The position numbers and the translations under genes were made by a program. A stretch of DNA of 64,000 nucleotides, from positions 9,328,047-9,392,046 of the forward strand of contig CM061066.1 of NCBI GenBank assembly GCA_030762895.1. Reading direction: 5' to 3'. The notes under the pieces were generated by a model. That model searched no databases. It saw nothing but the letters and a program-made list of their open reading frames with translations, and was not told the origin of the DNA. This document shows positions 50,701-61,709 of this stretch, piece by piece. Origin of the DNA: Sophora flavescens. Its lineage: Eukaryota; Streptophyta; Magnoliopsida; Fabales; Fabaceae. The number at the start of each line of letters is the position of its first letter. Position 1 is the first letter of the stretch.

Positions 50701-53700
50701 CAAAATTTCGGTTTTGGGTCCCAATTAGGGTTTAGTGTCAGAATTAGGGTTTTGGGTAAAAAATAGGGTTTTGGGTCTAAATTAGGGTCAGAATTAGGGT
50801 TTTGGGTCAAAATTATGGCTTTGGGTTGAAATTAGGGTTCCGGGTCAAATTTAAGGTTCTGGGTTAAAATTATGGTTTTGGATCAAAATTTAGGTTTTTG
50901 GGTTAAAATTTGGGTTTCGGGTAAAAATTAGTATTCTAAATTAAATTTAGGGTATAGGGTCAAATTTTTGGTTTAGGGTTTTAATTATGGTTGAGTTAAA
51001 AATAGGGTTAGAATTAGGGGTTTGGATCTAAATTAGGTTTAGAATTAGGGTTTTGGGCCAAATTTAGGGGTTTGGATCAAAATTAGGGTTTAGGGTCAAA
51101 ATTAGGGCTACGGGTTTTAATTTAGGTTTTGGGTCAAAATTTCGGTTTTGGGTTTAGGATTTAGGGTTTGAATTAGGGTTTCGGGTTTCGGGTCAAAATT
51201 CGGGTTCTGGGTCAACATTAGGGTTTTGGATTAAATTTAGGGTTTAGGGTCAAAATTTAGGGTTTTGGATTAGAATTAGTGTCTGGGTTTAGGGTTTGAA
51301 TTTGGGTTTTGAGTTAAAAAAAGGGTGTTGGAACAAAAATAGGGTTAGAATTAGCGTTTTGGGTCTAAATTAGGGTTTTTGTTCAATTTTAGGGTTTAGG
51401 ATCAAAATTAGGGTTTTGGACTAAAATTAGGGTTCTGGGTTAAATTTAGGGTTTTGGGACAAAAATAGGGTTAGAATTAGGGTTTTGGTTCAAATTCAGG
51501 GTTTAGGATCAACGTTAGGGTTTAAGGTCAAAATTAGGGTTTAGGCTTTGAATTTGGGTTTTGGGTTAAAAATAAGGTTTTGTGTCTAAATTAGGGTTTT
51601 GGGTCAGAATTGGTATTTTGGGTCAAAATTAGGGTTGCGGGTTATAATTTAGGCTTTGGGTCAAAATTAGGGTTTAGGGTTTGAATTAGGGTCTCGGGTC
51701 AAAATTCGGGTTTTGGGTCAAAATTAGGGTTCTGGGTCAACATTAGGGTTTTTGATTAAATTTAGGGTTTAGGGTCAAAATTTAGGCTTTTGGATTAGAA
51801 TTAGTGTCTGGGTTTAGGGTTTGAATTTGGGTTATGAGTAAAAAGGGTCTTGGTACAAAAATAGGGTTAATATTAGGGTTTTGGTTCAAATTCAGGGTTT
51901 AGGATCAACGTTAGGGTTTAGGGTCAAAAATAGGGCTACGGGTTATAATTTGGGTTTTGGGTCAAAATTTCGGTTTTGGGTCAAAATTAGGGTTTAGGGT
52001 TTGAATTAGGGTTTCAGGTGAAAATTCGGGTTTTGGGTCAAAATTAGGGTTTTGGTTCAGCATTAGGGTTTTGGATTAAATTTAGGGTTTAGGGTCAAAA
52101 TTTAGGGTTTTGGATTATAATTAGGTTGTTAGCGTTTAGGGATTGAATTTGGGTTTTGAGTTAAAAAAAGGATTTTGGGACAAAAATAGGGTTAGAATTA
52201 GGGTTTTGGGTCTAAATTAGGGTTTGAATTAGGTTTTTGGGTCTAAATTAGGGTTTTGGTTCAAATTTAGGGTTTAGGATCAAAATTAGGGTTTAGGGTC
52301 AAAATTAGGATTTAGGCTTTGAATTAGGGTTTTGTGTTAAAAATAGGGTTTTGGGTCTAAATTAGGCTTTTGGGTCCAAATTAGGGCTTTGGGTCAAAAT
52401 TAGGGCTGCGGGTTATAATTTAGGCTTTGGGTCAAAATTAGGGCTCTGGGTCAAAATTCGGGTTTAGGGTCAAAATTTAGGGTTTTGGATTCAAATTAGT
52501 GTTCTGGATTAAATTTAGGGTTTTGGGACAAAAATAGGGTTAGAATTAGGGTTTTGGTTCAAATTCATGGTTTAGGATCAACGTTAGGGTCTAGGGTCAA
52601 AAGTAGGGCTACGGTCTATAATTTGGGTTTTGGGTCAAAAATTAGGGTTTATGGTTTGAATTAGGGTTTTGGGTCAAAATTAGGGTTCCGGGTCAACATT
52701 AGGGTGTTGGATTAAATTTAGGGTTTATGGCCAAAATTTAGGGTTTTGGATTAGAATTAGTGTCTGGGTTTAGGTTTTGAATTTGGGTTTTGAGTTAAAA
52801 AAAGGGTTTTGGAACAAAAATAGGGTTAGAATTAGTGTTTTGGGTCTAAATTAGGGTTTTGGTTCAATTTGAGGGTTTAGGATCGAAATTAGGGTTTAGG
52901 GTCAAAATTAGGGTTTAGGGTCAAAATTAGGGTTTTGGGAGAAAAATAGGGGTTAAAATTAGGGTTTTGGTTAAAATTAGGGTTTAGGATCAACGTTTGG
53001 GTTTAGGGTCAAAATTAGGGTTTAGGCTTTGAATTAGGGTAGGTTAAAAATAGGGGGTTTGTGTCTAAATTAGGGTTTTGGGTCAGAATTGGTATTTTGG
53101 GTCAAAATTAGGGTTGCGGGTTATAATTTAGGCTTTGGGTTAAAATTAGGGTTTATGGTTGAATTAGGGTCTCGGGTCAAAATTCGGGTTTTGAGTCAAA
53201 ATTAGGGTTCTGGGTCAACATTAGGGTTTTGGATTAAATTTAGGGTTTAGGGTCAAAATTTAGGGTTTTGGATTAGAATTAGTGTCTGGGTTTAGGGTTT
53301 GAATTTGGGTTTTGAGTTAAAAAAAGGATTTTGGTACAAAAATAGTGTTAGAATTAGGGTTTTGGGTCTAAATTAGGGTTTTGGTTCAAATTTAGGGTTT
53401 AGGATCAAAATTAGGGTTTAGGGTCAAAATTAGGATTTAGGCTTTGAATTAGGGTTTTGTGTTAAAAATAGGGTTTTGGGTCTAAATTAGGGTTTTGGGT
53501 CAGAATTGGTGTTTTGGGTCAAAATTAGGGCTGAGGGTTATAATTTAGGCTTTGGGTCAAAATTAGGGTTTAGGATTTGAATTAGGGTCTCGGGTCAAAA
53601 TTCGGGTTGAGTCAAAATTAGGGTTCTGGGTCAACATTAGGGTTTAGGGTCAAAATTTAGGGTTTTGGATTAAATTTAGGGTTTAGGGTCAAAATTTAGG

Positions 53701-54562
53701 GTTTTGGATTATAATTAGTGTGAGGGTTTAGGTTTTGAATTTTAGTTATGATATAAAAAATGTATTTTGGGACAAAAATCGGGTTAGAATTAGGGTTTTG
53801 GGTCTAAATTAGGGTTAGAATTAGGTTTTTGGGTCTAAATTAGGGTTTTGGTTCAAATTTAGGGTTTAGGATCAAAATTAGGGTTTAGGGTCAAAATTAG
53901 GATTTAGGCTTTGAATTAGGGTTTTGTGTTAAAAATAGGGTTTTGGGTCTAAATTAGGGTTTTGGGTCAGAATTAGGGTTTTGGGTCCAAATTAGGGCTT
54001 TGGGTTATAATTTGGGTTTTGGGTCACAATTTCGATTTTGGGTTAAAATTAGGGTTTTTGGTTTGAATTAGGGTTCTGGGTCAAATTTAGTGTTTAGGGT
54101 CCAAATTTAGGGTTTTGGATTAAAATTAAGGTTCTGGGTTAAATTTAGGGTTTTGGGACAAAAATAGGGTTAGAATTAGGGTTTTGGTTCAAATTCAGGG
54201 TTTAGGATCAACGTTAGGGTTTAGGGTCAAAATTAGGTCACGGGTCATAATTTGGGGTTTGGGTCAAAATTAGGGTTTAGGGTTTGAATTAGGGTTTCGG
54301 GTCAAAATTCGGGTTTCGGGTCAAAATTAGGGTGCTGGGTCAACATTATGGATTTGGATTAAATTTAGGGTTTAGGGTCAAAATTTAGGGTTTTGGATTA
54401 GAATTAGTGTCTGGGTTTAGGGTTTGAATTTGGGTTTTGAGTTAAAAAAAGGGTTTTGGAACAAAAATAGGGTTAGAATTAGTGTTTTGGGTCTAAATTA
54501 GGGTTTTGGTTCAATTTGAGGGTTTAGGATCGAAATTAGGGTTTAGGGTCAAAATTAGGGTT
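44799..54562. repeat. Telomere-like satellite, G-rich strand on top, 2.07 kb higher-order repeat
   Basis: The marker ATCAATAGGTTTTGGGTT occurs at 44971, 47053 and 49119 (spacings 2082 and 2066 bp), giving about three regular copies up to about 51.1 kb. A less regular region follows to 54562. Typical variants (TTAGGATCAACGTTAGG, TTAGTGTCTGGGTTTAGGG) distinguish it from the arrays at 1-26100. No gene is visible. Confidence 0.9.
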
Positions 54563-54590
54563 CACTAAAAAAGAAAGGGTGTTTAGCGAC
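54563..54590 (+). repeat. CACTA left terminal inverted repeat
   Basis: About 28 bp matching the right end with a few mismatches and one indel; both ends share GGGTRTTTAGCGAC inboard of the A-rich part. Confidence 0.9.
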
Positions 54591-54919
54591 CGAAGAAATC
54601 GGTCGCTATTCATCAAAATTCGGTGGCTAAATAGGTTAACGACCGAATAATGACGGTCGCTAAAACCCTGGTCGCTAAATCATTTAGCGACCGAATTTGT
54701 AATCGGTCGCTAATAGCGACCTAATAATTCGGTTGCTAATTTATAAAAATCAGTCGCTAAATTGGTCTCCTAAAACTAGTTATGTGACCAATTTTAGCGA
54801 CCAAAAATTCGGTCGCTAATTCGGTCGCTAAATTGGCCACCAAATTAAAAAAAATCAGTCACTAAATGTGTCCCCAAAACTTGTTCTAGGGACCAATTTA
54901 GTGTCCGATTTCTTTAAAA

Positions 54920-57029
54920 AACATATAACAAACCAAATATAATTTTTTTTATAAGCTAAAGTGTATTGAAAGAGTATAATGGGTACTCTAAACTCATAAA
55001 CAAAAGAACCAAATACAAGAGGGATAAGGTAGAGATTCAACCAAAGCCTGGAGATGACAATAATGGTTGATATACTAACTATTATCGACCAAAAAAGAAT
55101 TCCTCAGCACCTAATATCTAAAACCAATCCACCGCCCAACTATTGGCAATTTAGTGCCTAAAAGCTTATTAGGGATAAGGAAGCAAAGAGATATGCTTTG
55201 TGGACTTACTCACGTGAAGAGATGTTCTTGTTGACATGTTCGCTAGAAACCAAACCACAAAAATTACCCAGAAATACATCATACCCTGCGAATAAGAAAA
55301 TAATATACATGATATAATTCCAAAAAATGATGTTCCCTAAAGCACAAATATTATCTTGACAAACATAACAAACCGTGATCATACGCTTCAAAAGGCTGGA
55401 GAAACAACAACACCATTAGATACCCAACTGAATCCAATTCATTTTAATTTCTTCATTTCACACTATATGATATTTCAATGCAAACTCAAACTCAACCAAT
55501 ATTATTCAATTGTTACATATCTTGAAACCACATATAACCAAAAGTTCAAAGATACTTGCATGCTTATACCCATTAACAAGAGTTCAACCATTTTTATCAT
55601 ACAAAAATCTAAAATCAACATGCTGGAGTTCAAAACCAATTTACATCTCGTACAACAAATAAAATTCAATAACACATTGAGCAATTGATTCAAGCATGTA
55701 GTATGTGTGTGTGTTGGTTTTCAATTTTGCAATTTACATTTCTCTAGAATTCATCTCTGAAATTTTATGAGTTGTTATTTATTTATAAACATGGTTGCTA
55801 AATTTGCTAGGGAACACCAAGGAAGTCACTGAATAAATAAAAGTAAGCACCAACCAGGAGAGGCTTCTTAGAGCTAACTCAAAAGATTGTGAAGGATATG
55901 ATCCATCACCAACTTTTTCTAAGCCTCCATCTGTTGACTGAAAATTCTTCCCTTAGCCTTTCTGTAGTAATATGTTTGTTAAGCCCTGCAAGTTTGAGAT
56001 TGATAAATAATCAACACATCCAACTAAACATTCAAATTGATAAACAAATTAGTCAAATATTTACTTTACCCAAGAAAAAAAAAAGGAAGCAATTAGTTTT
56101 TATGTTCTTATTTATTGGGAAAAAAATTAGAAAAGATCGAAACCATCGTAACACTTCCCCACCTTCCTCACTACCATCTTTCTTTCATCTTTATGCACTT
56201 CTTAATTAGCAAAGAAAAAAAAACGATGCACTTGTTGCACTTATAGAACCATGGTGATGATTAAACAAAAGAATGATTCCAGCTATACGAGAACATGATG
56301 ACATATTAAGTCACCAAAAATTATTAGAAAATAGAAAATTATTCACATTCAAACAACACATATCAATGCAAACTCATCTACGGCGACTTAAAACAGATTA
56401 TGAACCTTAACAAGTGTTAAACTTCACATTCAGGTTTTTTTTTATTATCAAAACAACATATCATTATTTTTCCCAACACCAATTAAGTAAAGTAAATAGC
56501 TATTATCCATCTTTGAAAAATATTATGCCTTTCATCAATGAGACTTGCTATTACTCAACACAGTAACAAAGAATGAGAAATATGAAACCAATATCGACGA
56601 GTTTATTCAAATCATGTATATTTCTCCAGCCATCAACAAGCAGTGTAATCAAACTAACATTTTTTAGACAATTAATCAAACAGGATGAAGGCCAATATAT
56701 GGTAACCCTTATCAATACAAACAAGTTCAATACATATGAAAACAATAAAATAGAAACGTTGCTGTGATTTACCAATACTGACAACAAGTGCTAAATCTTT
56801 TCTTAATCAGAGAACACTCTTCCCTTCGACACCACCCTCTGGTGATATTCTTATCCCGGAACCGAGAACAAAAGCTTAGAATGAACCAAAGGACAAGAGA
56901 ACCAAAGTAGTAACAGCAAAGTGTATTCTCAAAGAAAAGGGCCAAACTCGAAACTCTCCTTTTCCCCTTGTATTTTTGTTTTACTTCTCTCTACCCAGAA
57001 ATTCGTTTGTATGATATGCGAGTGAGACG
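54920..57029. other. Interior of the CACTA element, nothing recognised
   Basis: This is AT-rich sequence with no domain I recognise on either strand. Frames of 60-110 residues are scattered on both strands without conserved motifs. It could be captured host intronic or intergenic DNA, or decayed element sequence. Confidence 0.6.
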
Positions 57030-57160
57030 CAGAGAAGGAGAGAAGAAGAGGGAGAGAGAGAGGCGAGTGAAAGAGAAGGAGAGGGAGAGAGAGACGCGAG
57101 TGAGAGAAGGAAAGGGAGAGAGAGACGCGAGTGAGAGAGAGAAGGAGGGGAGAGAGATAT
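57030..57160. repeat. GA-rich low-complexity tract in the CACTA element
   Basis: Purine repeats of GAGAGAGA type with three GACGCGAGTGA-like phrases (about 57070, 57092 and 57124), so part of it is a short tandem repeat. A G-rich stretch (GGAGGAGGTGGTGGCGGCGA) follows at 57175. Confidence 0.75.
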
Positions 57161-57692
57161 GTATGCTTACCATGTGGAGGAGGTGGTGGCGGCGAAGGGC
57201 TTAGCGTACACGGTCACAAGAGAGGAAGAGAGGAAAAGAGAGAAATGGGGGAAGAGAGGAAGGAAATCGCGATTTAGGGATTTTAGTTTTAGCGACTGAA
57301 TTAATTGGTCTCTAAAATTCGCTAAAATGGTTAGTTTGAAATTTGAATTCATAATTTTAGCGACCGAATTATTCGATCGCTAAATCGGTCGCTAAAATGC
57401 CCTATTTTAATTTTTTGCGCCATTTAGCCGCCGATTTAATATCGGTCGCAAAAGATAACTTAATTTTAACCGTTGCATTTAACTGTCGCCATTTTTGGTC
57501 GCTAAAAAGTCATAAATTTATGGCTTTTACTTTCCTTTATTTTGCGACCAGAAATAGAGACCGATAGCTTTGCTACGTCTATCTTTGACGCAATTTCGGT
57601 TGCTATATCAACTCTAATCAGTGTTTGATTTAGATCCTACAATCGGTCGCCATTCAGGTGCAAGCAACCAAAAAAATGGTCGCTATTTTCGT

Positions 57693-57719
57693 GTCGCTAA
57701 ATACCCTTTTTTTGTAGTG
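57693..57719 (-). repeat. CACTA right terminal inverted repeat
   Basis: Read on the minus strand it begins CACTACAAAAAAAGGGTA and continues TTTAGCGAC. CACTACAAAAAAA is the more canonical end; the left end has lost the C after CACTA. Confidence 0.9.
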
Positions 57720-60376
57720 GTTATAGGTTAAATTTAGGGTTTTGGGACAAAAATAGGGTTAGAATTAGGGGTTTGGTTCAAATTCAGGGTTTAGGATCAA
57801 CGTTAGGGTTTAGGCTTTGAATTAGGGTTTTGGGTAAAAAATAGGGTTTTGTGTCTAAATTAGGGTTTTGGGTCAGAATTGGTGTTTTGGGTCAAAATTA
57901 GGGCTGCGGGTTATAATTTAGGCTTTGGGTCAAAATTAGGGTTTAGGGTTTGAATTAGGGTCTCGGGTCAAAATTCGGGTTTTGTGTCAAAATTAGGGTT
58001 CTGGGTCAACATTAGGAATTTGGATTAAATTTAGGGTTTAGGGTCAAAATTTAGGGTTTTGGATTAGAAATAGTGTCTGGGTTTAGGATTTGAATTTGGG
58101 TTTTGAGTTAAAAAAGGATTTTGGGACAAAAATAGGGTTAGAATTAGGGTTTTGGGTCTAAATTAGGGTTAGAATTAGGTTTCTGGGTCTAAATTAGGGT
58201 TTTGGTTCAAATTCAGGGTTTAGGATCAACGTTAGGGTTTAGGCTTTGAATTAGGGTTTGGGGTTAAAAATAGGGTTTGGGGACAAAAATAGGGTAGAAT
58301 CAGGGTTTTGGGTCTAAATTATGGTTTTGGGTCAAAATTAGGGTTTGGGTCCAAAATAGGGTTTTGGGTCAAAATTTGGGCTTTGGGTCCAAATTTGGGT
58401 TTTGGGTCAAAATTAACGTATAGGGTCTTGAGTTAAAAAAAGGGTTTAGGACAAAAAAAAAGGTTAGAATTAGGGTTTAGGGTCAAAATTAGGGTTTAGG
58501 GGTCAAAATTTCGGTTTTGGGTCCCAATTAGGGTTTAGTGTCAGAATTAGGGTTTTGGGTAAAAAATAGGGTTTTGGGTCTAAATTAGGGTCAGAATTAG
58601 GGTTTTGGGTCAAAATTATGGCTTTGGGTTGAAATTAGGGTTCCGGGTTAAATTTAGGGTTTGGGTTAAAATTAGGGTTTTGGATCAAAATTTAGGTTTT
58701 TGGGTTAAAATTTGGGTGTCGGGTAAAAATTAGTATTCTAAATTAAATTTAGGGTTTAGGGTTTTAATTATGGTTTTGAGTTAAAAATAGGGTTAGAATT
58801 AGGGGTTTGGATCTAAATTAGGTTTAGAATTAGGGTTTTGGGCCAAATTTAGGGGTTTGGATCAAAATTAGGCTTTAGTGTCAAAATTAGGATTTAGGGT
58901 TTGAATTAGGGTTTTGAGTTTAAAATATGGATTTGGGTCAAAAATAGGGTTCGAATTAGGGTTTTGGATCAGAATTAGGGTTTGTGATCAATATGTTTTG
59001 GGTTAAAATTAGGGTTATGGATCAAATTTAGGGTTCTGGGTTAAATTTAGGGTTTAGGGTTTGAATTAGGGTTTTGGGTTAAAAATAGGGGTTTACGACA
59101 AAAATAGGGTGAGAATTAGGGTTTTGGGTCTAAATTATGGTTTTGGGTCCAAAATAGGGTTTTGGGACAAAAATAGGGTTAGAATTATGATTTTGGTTCA
59201 AATTTAGGGTTTAGGATCAAAATTAGGGTTTATGGTTAAAATTTGGGATTAGGCTTTGAATTAGGGTTTTGGGTTAAAAATAGGGTTTTGGGTCATAATT
59301 AGGGCTCTGGGTCAAAAATGGGGTTTAGGGTTTGAATTAGGGTTTTGGGTCAAAAATAGGCTTAGAATTAGGGTTTTGGGTCTAAATTAGGGTTAGAATT
59401 AAGTTTTGGGTCAAAATTAGGGTTTTGGGTCAAAATTAGGGTTCTGGGTCAAATTTAGGGTTTAGGATCAAAATTTAGGGTTTTGGATTAAAATTAGGGT
59501 TCTGGGTTAAATTTAGGGTCTTGGGACAAAAATAAGGTTAGAATTAGGGTTTTGGTTCAAATTCAGGGTTTAGGATCAACGTTAGGGTTTAGGGTCAAAA
59601 TTAGGGCTACGGGTTTTAATTTAGGTTTTGGGTCAAAATTTCGGTTTAGGGTTTGAATTAGGGTTCGGGTCAAAATTCGGGTTTTGGGTCAAAATTAGGG
59701 TTCTGGGTCAACATTAGGGTTTTGGATTAAATTTAGGGTTTAGGGTCAAAATTTAGGGTTTTGGATTAGAATTAGTGTCTGGGTTTAGGGTTTGAATTTG
59801 GGTTTTGAGTTAAAAAAATGGTTTTGGAACAAAAATAGGGTTAGAATTAGCGTTTTGGGTCTAAATTAGGGATTTGGGTCAATTTTAGGGTTTAGGATCA
59901 AAATTAGGGTTTTGGACTAAAATTAGGGTTCTGGGTTAAATTTAGGGTTTTCGGACAAAAATAGGGTTAGAATTAGGGTTTTGGTTGAAATTCCGGGTTT
60001 AGGATCAACGTTAGGGTTTAGGGTCAAAATTAGGGTTTAGGCTTTGAATTTGGGTTTTGTGTTAAAAATAGGGTTTTGGGTCTAAATTAGGGTTTTGGGT
60101 CAGAATGAGGGCTGAGGGTTATAATTTAGGCTATGGGTCAAAATTAGGGTTTAGGGTTTCAATTAGGGTCTCGGGTCAAAATTCGGGTTTTGAGTCAAAA
60201 TTAGGGTTCTGGGTCAACATTAGGGTTTTGGATTAAATTTAGGGTTTAGGGTCAAAATTTAGGGTTTTGGATTAGAATTAGTGTCTGGGTTTAGGGTTTG
60301 AATTTGGGTTTTGAGTTATTCAAAAGGATTTAGGGACAAAAATAGAGTTAGAATTAGGGTTTTGGGTCTAAATTAG
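57720..60376. repeat. Telomere-like satellite, G-rich strand on top
   Basis: This continues the array of 44799-54562 after the CACTA target duplication, with the same private variants (ATCAATATGTTTTGGG near 58987, GGATCAACGTTAGGG, TTAGTGTCTGGG). No gene is visible. Confidence 0.9.
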
Positions 60377-61084
60377 TGTGACACCCTAACTTGGGTCATC
60401 ACATGGTTACCCGTTTGTGGAAAAAAAACTTAATTTGCTGGTTACTTTCGGAAAATAATGTTTTCTCAACGTTCATCTTGTCAAAATATGGTGATAAATT
60501 GTTTTCTTTTCTTTTAACCTCATAACCACAACAACAAAATTCAAAATCACACTTAGATACATAATGTATATAAGTCATACAACTATCTTGCCTCATATGT
60601 CTTCACACCTAGATCATTATCAAATTTATTCTCCTAAACACCATATATCAAAATAGGACCTAAGCTGGTCGTAACTAATAGACACTACCGCCAACTGGAG
60701 CAGCACAGCATGCCTTGAACTTGACAACCTTCTCCTTCTTGTAGAAATCCTACCCCTTGTACGTTCCTGATATGTGTTGTAAGGGTGAGACACCAATATA
60801 CGGATTTAACAAAATAACTAAATGCTCGCACAAAAGAAGGCACAAGTACAATTTCATGTTATAACAACATAAGCATCCCTACTATAGCATACAATTTATG
60901 AATGGGTTTCACACCCCAAACATCAACGTTGGAAAATTATGCATGAGCACTTCAATACATCATCTAACTTTTTCCTAATCTCCGGAGATCCTACAACACC
61001 GCGTAAATGAGTTGATCAAGCTCAATAGCCAAATATATTAGGCACTTCGTGGCATGGAATACTTTATTCATTAAAGCACCACAC

Positions 61085-61210
61085 ATAACTTCGTAGCCAA
61101 AATACCCTATCATCAAGGTATCCGACATAACTTCGTAGCCAAAATACCCTATCATCAAGGTATCCGACAAAACTTCGTAGCCAAAATACCCTATCATTAA
61201 GGTATCCGAC
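61085..61210. repeat. 42-bp minisatellite, three copies, inside the second long LTR
   Basis: Three units start at 61085, 61127 and 61169 (core ACTTCGTAGCCAAAATACCC), differing by two or three bases. The repeat sits between the same flanking landmarks as the 36-bp minisatellite of the first LTR but has an unrelated sequence. Confidence 0.92.
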
Positions 61211-61509
61211 ATAGGACATCGTGGGCACGTCTGCCAATGCATGCATATAAAATATTTTGTTCTCGTCGTTTTCTTCGTGTGTAATCTTTCCTTTGCCAAA
61301 GCTCAAAAGCTTACGACCAACGTAGTTTTCAATATCTTAAAGTCTTTTATTAACAACACAGGACACGCAGTCCGAGTGCTTAGTCACGAAACCCTAAACC
61401 TTGCAATCAGTCTTAGGTTCGTGGTAATAGAAAACATCATAAATCTTTTACCGTCGTTTATTACGTCGTAAAGTAGACACACAGTCTACCTACTAAACAC
61501 CAAGTCTTT

Positions 61510-61709
61510 AACATCATAAGAACACTAGTATCCCGACGTCTCGGTTACTAAGTTCCATATCGTCGTTTTACATCGTTTTTGTCCGTGAGACACAAATCCA
61601 AAATAGGATAACGTCATAAGAACACTAGTACCCCGACATCTCGGTTACTAAGTTCTATATCGTCGTTTACTTCGTTTACGTCGTTTTTCGTCTATGAAAA
61701 CATATCCAA
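61510..61709. repeat. 100-bp direct duplication in the second long LTR
   Basis: CATAAGAACACTAGTA is found at 61515 and again at 61615, followed in both by CCCGAC(G/A)TCTCGGTTACTAA and a TCGTCG-rich part. The first about 65 bp of each copy are nearly identical; the ends have diverged. Confidence 0.82.

Larger units (their letters stand above)
54563..57719. mobile_element. Non-autonomous CACTA (En/Spm-type) DNA transposon, 3157 bp
   Basis: The element starts CACTAAAAAAGAAAGGGTG and ends with the inverted counterpart CCCTTTTTTTGTAGTG. It is flanked by the 3-bp duplication GTT (54560-54562 and 57720-57722). CACTA termini with a 3-bp target duplication define this superfamily. Both ends carry many copies of the subterminal motif TAGCGACCGA and its complement TCGGTCGCTA (about 54580-54860 and 57287-57690), the usual binding sites for the element's DNA-binding protein. 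The interior (54920-57280) has only short frames (up to about 110 residues) with no recognisable transposase, so movement would need proteins supplied elsewhere. A purine-rich tract is at 57030-57160. Direction cannot be assigned. Confidence 0.93.

Noticed and set aside
55206..56787. Small frames in the CACTA interior
   Set aside because: They are short, on both strands, AT-driven, with no recognisable transposase or host domain.
56968..57204. Arg/Glu-rich 78-residue protein
   Set aside because: It is a translation of a GA-repeat tract.
61064..61306. Repeat-containing small proteins on the minus strand
   Set aside because: Two overlapping frames over the 42-bp minisatellite are both open for the same arithmetic reason.
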